Assembly (NCBI GenBank): GCA_002839445.1
Contig: PGYB01000004.1
Span: 186,001 to 250,000, forward strand
DNA: 64,000 nucleotides
Direction: 5' to 3'
Source of the DNA: Candidatus Riflebacteria bacterium HGW-Riflebacteria-1
GTDB lineage: Bacteria; Muiribacteriota; Ozemobacteria; Ozemobacterales; Ozemobacteraceae
Numbering within the stretch: position 1 is the first letter of the stretch; every line of letters begins with the position of its first letter. The translations under genes and the position numbers were made by a program. The notes beneath the pieces were generated by a model. That model saw nothing but the letters and a program-made list of their open reading frames with translations. It did not search any database and was not told where the DNA came from. Below, one piece after another: positions 44,228-51,500 of the stretch.

Positions 44228-44966
44228 TATACAGAAGCTGCAGAGATATTTCGAGATTGGCGACAGCTGCGTAAAAGCAGTGGACAACGTTGATCTGCAT
44301 ATTGCCGCTGGTGAGTTTGTTGCGGTTATGGGGCCTTCCGGTTCTGGCAAGTCGACGTTGCTCTATGTTCTGGGTGCCATGGATCGCCCGACTGGCGGCA
44401 GCGTCAGTATCGGCGGGCAGCGTCTCGATAAGATGGATGATCAGCAGTGCTCTGATTTCCGTAATCGGTCGCTGGGCTTTGTTTTTCAGTCTTTTCACCT
44501 GCTGCCGCGTATGAATCTGATCCGCAACACTGAGCTGCCGATGATTTATGCCCAGGCTGAGCCGGCCAAACGCCGCCGCCGGGTTGAGCAACTGCTTAAC
44601 GCGGTTGGCCTCGGTGATCGCATGGATCGCCTGCCGACGGAACTTTCTGGCGGGCAGTGTCAGCGCGCCGCTATCGCTCGTGCCCTGGTAAACGGGCCAA
44701 AACTGCTGCTCGCCGACGAGCCGACCGGAAACCTCGATTCGCATACAGGTCTTGAGATCATCGGCATTTTTCAGGCGCTGAACCGTGCCGGAATGACTGT
44801 CATCATGGTTACTCACGACGAAAATATGGCTGAACACGCCGGCCGCATCATTCGCATGCGCGACGGCCAGGTCGAGCAGATCGAAAAGGTAGCGCAGCCG
44901 CGGCGTTCGCAACTGCCTGACAGTATCGAAAAATCATTAAGCGAGGTGTCAGGTGCGCTTTACTGA
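44220..44966 (+). CDS. ABC transporter ATPase, MacB/LolD type
   Basis: 248 residues. Walker A GPSGSGKSTLL (~38-48), Q-loop LGFVFQSFHLLPRMN, signature LSGGQCQRAAIARAL (~143-157), Walker B LLLADEPTGNLDS and H-loop VTHDE. The family energises mechanotransmission ABC systems (MacB, LolD, FtsE) that drive periplasmic events without moving substrate through the membrane. The permease is the next gene (14-base overlap), so unlike E. coli MacB the ATPase and permease are separate chains. Confidence 0.95.
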   Translation: MIDIQKLQRYFEIGDSCVKAVDNVDLHIAAGEFVAVMGPSGSGKSTLLYVLGAMDRPTGGSVSIGGQRLDKMDDQQCSDFRNRSLGFVFQSFHLLPRMNLIRNTELPMIYAQAEPAKRRRRVEQLLNAVGLGDRMDRLPTELSGGQCQRAAIARALVNGPKLLLADEPTGNLDSHTGLEIIGIFQALNRAGMTVIMVTHDENMAEHAGRIIRMRDGQVEQIEKVAQPRRSQLPDSIEKSLSEVSGALY

Positions 44967-46200
44967 GCAGATCAACACAGGACTGACCGGGCTGTTCGAC
45001 CATCCTTTCCGCACTTTTCTGACCATGCTGGGTATTATTTTCGGCGTTGGCGCGGTAATCGCGATGGTTTCGATCGGGGCCGGCGCCGAGCGCGAGGCGC
45101 TTGAAGAGCTCAGAAAGTTCGGTGACTCGAGTATCCGCATAAGTTCGCTCGAAATTCAGGGTGAGCGCCTGACCGAAGCCTTAAAGAAGCAGACGCGCGG
45201 GCTATCTCTGGGCGATGCTGCCTATTTGCGCTCTGCCTGCCCGTTTATTGATCTCGCGGTCGCCGAAAAAATTGACGACTATGGCCTTTACTGCCTCAAC
45301 CACAAGCCAATGGTAAAAATCGTCGGGGTCGGCGAGGGGTTTTTGCGCGCTTCGCGCTTTGAAGTTTCTTCTGGCCGCTTTTTTTCGAATGCTGAGCAGG
45401 AAAACGCCGCGCTGGTCGCGGTGCTTGGCGCTGGTGTCGCGAGTGAAGTTTTCGGCGAGGTTGAACCGGTCGGGCAGACCATTCAGATCGAGCGTATCAG
45501 GTTCAAGGTAATTGGTGTCATGCAGCCGCAGGGCAGCGGTTCTGGCAAGCTGGCGATCAAACGCCGCGATCATGACCGCGATGTTTACCTGCCGCTGAAG
45601 AGCAGCCTGCAGCGCCTCGAAAAGTGGCCGGTCGAAGACAAGGATCAATACCACGAGATCAACAGCATCTGGGTCGAAGTTAAACAGGGCTATGATCTGC
45701 TGGCCTCGCGCGATCTCGTGCGCAACATGATCAAACGCCGGCATTCAGAAATAGACGATTTCGAAATTCAGGTTCCGCTTGAAATTTTGCAGCAGAGCCA
45801 GAAAACCCAGCAGCTTTTCAATCTGGTAATGGCTCTGATCGCTGGTATTTCGCTGCTGGTCGGTGGCATCGGCATCATGAACATCATGCTCGCTTCGGTA
45901 AACGAACGCACCCGCGAGATCGGCGTGCGTCGCGCGCTCGGTGCCTCGAAGCGCGATATTGTCGTGCAGTTTCTCGTCGAAGCGACTCTTATCAGTATTC
46001 TCGGTGGCCTGGTCGGCATTGTGGCCGGCATCGGCATTTCGTGGCTGATCGCCTTTTACACCGGCTGGACAACCGCGGTGCCGATTTCGGCAGTCCTGCT
46101 GGCTTTCTTTGTCTCGATCAGCGTCGGCATAATTTTCGGCAGTTTCCCGGCGGCCAAGGCTTCGACTCTCGACCCGGTCAAGGCTCTGCGCTACGAGTAA
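44953..46200 (+). CDS. ABC transporter permease, MacB type
   Basis: 415 residues from a GTG start. One N-terminal membrane segment (FLTMLGIIFGVGAVIAMVSI, ~22-41) is followed by a periplasmic MacB core domain (~45-275) and an FtsX domain with three membrane segments (~285-410; NLVMALIAGISLLVGGIGIMN, RTREIGVRRALGASKRDI, VPISAVLLAFFVSISVGIIFG). Last gene of the coupled operon. The complex may export peptides, siderophores, lipids or lipoproteins; the sequence does not tell which. Confidence 0.93.
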   Translation: MRFTEQINTGLTGLFDHPFRTFLTMLGIIFGVGAVIAMVSIGAGAEREALEELRKFGDSSIRISSLEIQGERLTEALKKQTRGLSLGDAAYLRSACPFIDLAVAEKIDDYGLYCLNHKPMVKIVGVGEGFLRASRFEVSSGRFFSNAEQENAALVAVLGAGVASEVFGEVEPVGQTIQIERIRFKVIGVMQPQGSGSGKLAIKRRDHDRDVYLPLKSSLQRLEKWPVEDKDQYHEINSIWVEVKQGYDLLASRDLVRNMIKRRHSEIDDFEIQVPLEILQQSQKTQQLFNLVMALIAGISLLVGGIGIMNIMLASVNERTREIGVRRALGASKRDIVVQFLVEATLISILGGLVGIVAGIGISWLIAFYTGWTTAVPISAVLLAFFVSISVGIIFGSFPAAKASTLDPVKALRYE

Positions 46201-46620
46201 AGAGAGAGAAGAAGAAGGCGACCGCAGATTTCGCAGATTACCGCAGATAAAGGCAGAAAAGGCAGAAGCTCTCACAAAGACGCAAAGACTCAGAGAAGCC
46301 AGAAAAGACAAAAGATCGCACGAAGGCGATATGACACAAGAGACCAGAGAATCCAGAGAACACAGACAAAGCCAGAAAAGACAGAGCTCGCACAAAGGCG
46401 CTAAGACACAAAGAAGGCAGAAAAGCCAGAAAAGCCAGAAGAGACAAAGCTCTCACAAAGGCGCTAAGACACAGAAAAGGCAGAAGAGGCAGAAGAGGCA
46501 GAGAAGGCAGAAGAGGCAGAGAAGGCAGAAGAGGCAGAAAAGGCAGAAAAGGCAGAAAAGGCAGAAGAGACAGGGCTCGCACGAAGGCACAAAGAGAAGT
46601 CCGTTTAATATTTCAGGCAA
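46201..46620. repeat. Purine-rich low-complexity tandem/dispersed repeats
   Basis: Begins right after the permease stop. Contains short units GGCAGA(A/G)(A/G)A in long runs (about 46490-46570) and at least four spaced copies of a CTC/CGC-ACAAAGGCGC-type unit (near 46271, 46314, 46389, 46454, 46575). Similar CAAAGACGCAAAG and GCAGATTTCGCAGATTA stretches are familiar as dispersed intergenic repeats in several environmental phyla. It is open in several frames on both strands, giving Gln/Arg/Lys-rich or Leu/Phe-rich spurious reading frames. No gene is supported here. Confidence 0.85.
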
Positions 46621-46637
46621 ATTTGCGGGGTCTACAA

Positions 46638-46695
46638 TGTCATTGCGATGAGTTCTGCGCAGCTTCGCGAAGCAGAACGAAGAAGCAATCTCATT
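46638..46695. repeat. Dispersed palindromic-type repeat (TCATTGCGA ... AGCAATCTC family)
   Basis: Starts TGTCATTGCGATG and ends GAAGAAGCAATCTCA, with an internal inverted repeat (TTCTGCGCAGCTTCGCGAAGCAGAA). From general knowledge, sequences of the form TCATTGCGAG...GAAGCAATCTC are widespread intergenic repeats in unrelated bacteria. Bases 46696-46798 after it hold nothing I can identify. Confidence 0.6.
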
Positions 46696-46798
46696 GGCTT
46701 GGTAAAAGCTCGAAGAATTTGTATTTAAGCAGCCTCCCATTGCAAGATAAGCAGAATTTTTTGCAGCTTTTATGGCTTTGCTAACTTGCCGGGCTAAC

Positions 46799-46896
46799 TG
46801 TAAAAGGACAAATAGTTTGACTATGCGGGACACATAGTTTGACTATAAACCGGACAGATGGTTTGACTATAAGCGAGACAGATGGATTGACTATAA
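46799..46896. mobile_element. Putative right terminus of a transposable prophage: TGT plus four transposase-type repeats
   Basis: Four direct repeats start with GACA at 46807, 46829, 46853 and 46877 (spacings 22, 24, 24). Each reads GACA(A/C/G)AT(A/G)G(T/A)TTGACTAT. The first follows TGTAAAAG beginning at 46799. A TGT terminus followed by 22-24-base GACA-containing repeats is the arrangement of MuA/TnsB/Tn552-class transposase binding sites at element ends. They lie just outside the last prophage gene. No transposase is visible in the window, so this is inference from layout. Confidence 0.55.
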
Positions 46897-46930
46897 GAAA
46901 GTCGCCGAAGGTATAAAATCGGCGACTTTC
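46897..46930. terminator. Bidirectional terminator after the prophage methylase gene
   Basis: A perfect 12-base inverted repeat (GAAAGTCGCCGA / TCGGCGACTTTC) with a 10-base loop, followed by T-rich sequence on both strands. It sits 50 bases past the stop of the last prophage gene (46981) and immediately inside the proposed phage end. Confidence 0.8.
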
Positions 46931-46980
46931 TTATTAGAGGCATTATCGTTTTACTGCAACGCCTCCCCCATGGAGATAGA

Positions 46981-47790
46981 TCAGAAGGATATAATAACCT
47001 CCTGAACCTTTTTAGACTTGTCACCGCCACCTGCTGAGTAGGTAGTAGACACGCTTTCAAAGGTAAAGCCCTTGAATATCTTCCGAATCTCTGGCGTGTC
47101 GTTGAGAGACAGGATGAATTTGCCCTTTATCGAGAACAGAATGTTGGCCAGGTTCTCGAAATCAGCTTTGTTGAACACGTTTTTGCCATAGTCATTCTCG
47201 CAGTCGAAATATGGCGGATCAATATAGAAAAGTGTCGTTGGCCGGTCATATCGCTGAATGAAATCTGCATAATCGAGATTCTCGATCTGAACTGCAGCCA
47301 GGCGTTCGTGGAGTTCTTCAAGGTTTGCCTCGATCCTGGTTATATCGAACCGACCTTTTTCTTTCGGTGAATAACCGTATGAACGGCCAGCTACTTTGCC
47401 ACCAAACGATAACTTCTGCATGTAGAAGAATCTGGCCGCACGCTCAATGTCTGTGAGGGTTTCTGGATCAGTGTTTTTCAATCGATCGAATTCCGATCTG
47501 GTTGTGACATGCCAGCGCATGAAGCTCACGAACTCAACAAAGTGGCGCTGCAAAACCTTTAGAAAAGTAGTAACGTCCTTTGACACATCGTTTATCACTT
47601 CGGCTTCAGCTTGGAACGGCCGCCGGAAAAACACACCGCCCATGCCGAAAAATGGCTCGGCATAGCATTGGTGATTGATTTTCTCTATCCTTTCGATAAG
47701 AGTTTTCGCCAAAAGCCTTTTGCCGCCCATATATGGTGCTGGTGGGTTAATCGGGTTGATTGGTTTTTGCTGTGGATAAGATGATTGCAA
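46981..47790 (-). CDS. Phage DNA adenine-N6 methyltransferase (Dam/D12 class)
   Basis: 269 residues. SAM-binding motif PAPYMGGKRLLAKTLIERI (~17-35) with FFGMGGVFF, and the catalytic motif FYIDPPYF (DPPY, ~184-191). This is the D12 class that methylates adenine in short sites such as GATC. The start is a TTG at 47790, chosen because AAGGAG lies seven bases upstream. As the last gene of the late operon it sits where phage Mu carries its DNA-modification gene mom, so it may protect packaged DNA from host restriction; this is inference. Confidence 0.9.
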   Translation of the reverse strand: MQSSYPQQKPINPINPPAPYMGGKRLLAKTLIERIEKINHQCYAEPFFGMGGVFFRRPFQAEAEVINDVSKDVTTFLKVLQRHFVEFVSFMRWHVTTRSEFDRLKNTDPETLTDIERAARFFYMQKLSFGGKVAGRSYGYSPKEKGRFDITRIEANLEELHERLAAVQIENLDYADFIQRYDRPTTLFYIDPPYFDCENDYGKNVFNKADFENLANILFSIKGKFILSLNDTPEIRKIFKGFTFESVSTTYSAGGGDKSKKVQEVIISF

Positions 47791-47834
47791 ATTGATTTCT
47801 CCTTAGGTGTTTTTTAAATGCCGCTATAATGCCG

Positions 47835-48335
47835 TTAATTAAACAATCCCTGCACTCTGGCCAACATCAGCCGCCAGATGTTGGCTTTGTAAACCTGAAA
47901 CGCGCAATTAGCAGGCGCTCCAGCAGTAAACAATGCCCGAACTTCGCCCGGCGATTTCAGACGCAATTCTTTGCTGTCGCCCCAGTAAAACTGGTGCTGT
48001 CCGAATCCGTTGACACCAGCCCAGACGACCCAGTGCTGCTGCGTCGTTGATTTCTTCACCAGCACAATCGTCTTTCCCGGTTCGCAGTCACCGTTTAAAA
48101 GCATGGTCAAGGTGACGTTGCGCTTCCAGTAGCCAGCCTTGATCAGTGCCCGGTATAGATTCCACGGATTGCCGTAGACGGGATTTTCGATCGGGCCGGG
48201 AAGATCGCGCCAGCTCAGTATATCGCGGGCTTGCTCCCAGGTTATGCCGAGAGCAGTGGCAAGAGCGGCAACTTCGCAGTCTGTGCCGTGGCGCATTAGC
48301 ACGATTTGGCGTGGAAGTGTGAAGGTGGTGGTCAT
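47835..48335 (-). CDS. Phage papain-like (C39-type) cysteine peptidase-fold protein
   Basis: 166 residues from the ATG at 48335, which overlaps the preceding stop (ATGA); a longer in-frame extension upstream is rejected. A Cys-His-Asp arrangement is visible: Cys in GTDCEVAALATALG (~18-31), His in TTQQHWVVWAGVNG (~98-111) and Asp in FYWGDSKE (~117-124). This order fits the C39/papain-like fold. Possible roles are cleavage of a tail or host protein or of peptidoglycan cross-links during entry, or a catalytically unrelated use of the fold. Position after the tail-fibre genes supports a tail-associated or lysis-related role. Confidence 0.6.
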   Translation of the reverse strand: MTTTFTLPRQIVLMRHGTDCEVAALATALGITWEQARDILSWRDLPGPIENPVYGNPWNLYRALIKAGYWKRNVTLTMLLNGDCEPGKTIVLVKKSTTQQHWVVWAGVNGFGQHQFYWGDSKELRLKSPGEVRALFTAGAPANCAFQVYKANIWRLMLARVQGLFN

Positions 48336-48565
48336 CGTTTTAGCTCTCCCGACAAGTCTCTGGCGTCGATCGTGCCAGCAATTATTTTCATATCTTCGCC
48401 GCCAAGCATGGCAGCGGAAAGTCTGTCTGCTCGAAGGCCAGAGCAAGCTATCTTTGAGCCGTCGATCGTGCCAGCCGCTAAGTTGCCGCAAGAGCCTCCA
48501 GAAAAGCCGTCTGGCATGTCGCCTGTTCCGATAATGTCTTCTGCTCTGATTTGTTTTGCCATCAT
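48332..48565 (-). CDS. Small phage tail-associated protein
   Basis: 77 residues starting MMAKQIRAEDIIGTGDMPDG. Overlaps the giant tail protein upstream (ATGA) and the peptidase downstream (ATGA). It contains repeated SGLRADRLSAA / AGTIDGSKIA / AGTIDARDLSG segments like the 'AGxIxAxxI' turns that are common in phage tail-tip fibre stems, so it may be a short fibre or a fibre cap. No enzymatic motif. Confidence 0.6.
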   Translation of the reverse strand: MMAKQIRAEDIIGTGDMPDGFSGGSCGNLAAGTIDGSKIACSGLRADRLSAAMLGGEDMKIIAGTIDARDLSGELKR

Positions 48566-51500
48566 CGCTCAACCTCCTGCATAATGTTGTTATATGCCGC
48601 TTTGACGTGGCTATCAGCTGCTTTTTCAATCTCTTCGGCGGTCAATTCAACAACGGCTTGTTTTTTCTGCTTTTCGGGCATTTTCGGCAGACCAAGCATT
48701 TCAAGAAGCAGCGCTATTTGCTCAGACTGCACTGCGATTGTTTCGGCCTGATCGTCTACGATCTCGGCCAGTTCTTGAATTGCGCGGAGGGCTACACCGA
48801 TAGCGTCAGTGAGATTGTATGTTTCTTCGTTGTTATTGCCGATTCCAAACGCTTTGTTGAAGTCCTGAGCCATGACTCCTATCGACTTGCATGGGTTGTA
48901 GTTTTCAACCTCTGGCTCCGATGGGAACGCCGATTTAGAGGCAATCACGTTGTTGCTTTTCAAATTTCCGAGCAGTTCTTTTTCGTGTCTAATCTTGGCA
49001 ATTTTATAATCGTCAAGATGATACTTTTTTACTCTGATCTGCCTCAGGCTATTGAGAACCGAAACATCCTCAATCTCTGACTTGCAGTTTTCGTCAGACG
49101 CTGGGTGGAATCCGCCATCGGCATAAACTTTTCCAGTGGTATAAAAGCCGTAGTATGAAGTAGAAGTCACTTGTGTTCTAATTGGAGACGAAAAAGACGA
49201 CCCAGAGCCAGAGCCTGTTGTTATTGAAACTGCAGACTGCACCACATTAGAAATCCCCAGAGACATAATAATTCCGCACGGATTCAAATCTTCTGCTGAT
49301 TCTATTCTAATGTCGTTCCAGCTAGTGCCGCTGGAGTAGTCCGAAAACAAATCATTCCCGTCAATCGTGTAGCCGCCTATTATGCCGCTAGTTGCCGTAA
49401 TGGCTCCGGTAAGGGTCGCATTACTAGCCACCAACGCTCCTGCATGAGTAACCCGAAACGGCGCACTACTCGACGTAGCACTCCCCGCCCAAAACGCCCA
49501 CTTCGCCGTGTCCGTGCTTATGCCAATCGCCGTAGTTGTTGCGCCCGCCGTTAAATCGGTAGCATTAAACGTAAATCCCGCAAACACGCCGGTATTCGTG
49601 CTGTTGGTAAAGCTGAATCGTGGCGCATCTGAGCCGCCCATTTTTATATCGCCAGAATCTAGGTCAATAAGGCTCCCGGCGGTTGTTGAGTAGTTCAGAC
49701 TCTTGATTTGCCCGGTAACAACGCGGTCGGCGGTGATTATGCCGGATTCAGAGTCTGTGCCAAGCATGTAGAGGGTTTTTACTTCGGCGGCTGTGAGAGC
49801 GCGGGGGTAGATTTTTGGATTGACTATAAGCCCGTTGTAATAAGTAGACGCCCCTGTGTAAACAGCGCCTAGCGTAGAAGTGGTAGACAAATCGTTAGAC
49901 GTGAATGCAACAGAAGCAGCAATTGCGCCATTTTTATAAACATTTGCAGTAGTGCCGTCTGCGGTAATAGTTAGGGCGCAATTTTCGCCAGCGCTGACGG
50001 TAATGCCTGTTTCTCGCCATGCGGTATCATAGATTCTCAACGCGCCAGTGGATTCGATTTGCACAATAAATCGAGTTGGGCCAGTATCAAAAATTCTAGC
50101 CGGCAGCACGCTTGGAATAATTCTCATATGAACAGTTATAGCGCCGGTTCCGCATGACAAACCGCTGATATTGATATAGTCATTTGTGCCGTCGAAAGAA
50201 AACGCCTGACCTATTGCGCTATTAACAATCGCAACGCCGCCAACCGCTGTGCCATGCTTGCTATTGCCGGAAACGTCTTTAACGCCGCCAGACAAAGCGA
50301 TGCTAGCGGTTGTCGCGCCTTTGGCTGACCACGCTGCGATCGCGCCAGCGGGAGCCTTGAGGGCTGCGACATTCAAGGCCTCTGCAAAAACAGTGCCGGT
50401 GTAAAGTTTAGCCCCGTTAATATACGTCAAATCGTTATTAACAGCCCAAGCAAAAATAGCCGCGTCGAGAGCCGCTACGACGTCTTTATTGGTTTTTGGC
50501 GGGGTAAATAGCTGCGTCCCGATCAGCGCGCCCTCGCTTGATGGCGATGTAAAAGTCAGCAACACAATATCTGTTCCTGTCGCCCATGTCCAAGTGCCGA
50601 GAACAGACCCCGCGTCGGCGGCTGAATACTTCCAAGCCATTGACTCGGTTTCAAACCAGACAATATATTTCGTGCCGCTGCGCTGGACAACGAAAAGCGG
50701 CACGTTATAGGGGCAAATGGCGTTTGGGTTTATCATGCCCTTTGTGACCGTTACGTCTGCGCCGTTCCATTCAACCCAGCCATCAACGTCAGCCGCTGCG
50801 CCAGTGCTGGCAACAAAGCCATGCAAATACAATTCACCACTATTCGCCGTAGAAAATGCCGAGAAATTCACTTTAACGCCCAGCCCAGTTGCCGCTAGAT
50901 TCCCGGCTTTGGTGTTAGCTGTCGCCGCATCGCTCACCGCTGTATTTGCTGTGCCTTGCGCCGTGTCAGCAAGCGTTTTTGCTTTTACTGCAATGGCGTT
51001 CAGCAATGCCGTTCGCGCATCGTAATAGGCTTTCCAGTTGGCTCTGAAAGTTGCGCCGACGATTGTGGTGGTTGCGGCAAGGTTGGCGTCAGCAATCCAT
51101 GACGGTATGCCAGATGACCACGTAGTGCCCGCATTTAAGTAAGTCGCAAGCGCCTGAAAAGCGTTGTTGTAGGTGGTGTTCTCGGTGGTAATTCCGAAAG
51201 TTGTTGCTTGAGAATTGATGCCAGCTTTTTCGGCTGCGATTATGTCCCATTCGCGGCGCGCGTCTTGCTTTTCAGACGCAACCAGCTTGTTGTCTGCTGC
51301 GATGTCAGCAAGCAGACCGTTTGCGGTTGCGGCGTTGGTGACCGCCGTATTCGCCGTGGTCTGAGCCGTCGCCGCATTAGATAATGCTGTGTTTGCGGTG
51401 CCTTGTGCTGTGGCCGCGTTTGTAAGCGCTGTGTCGGCGTTGGTAAATGCCGTATTGATGGTGGTCTGCGCCGATGATTCAAGACCTGTGATTGCCAGTG

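Noticed and set aside
46331..46651. 106-residue Gln/Lys/Arg-rich open frame, and antisense frames over 45745-46582
   Set aside because: All arise from low-complexity repeats or antisense of the permease gene; no ribosome site or domain.
46201..46896. Possible CRISPR array
   Set aside because: Repeat units are too short and irregular, spacers are low complexity or only a few bases, and no cas gene is present.
48336..48629. Upstream extension of the peptidase frame (to 264 residues)
   Set aside because: The extra sequence is Arg/His-rich antisense-like shadow of the 77-residue tail protein; the ATGA at 48335 is the natural start.
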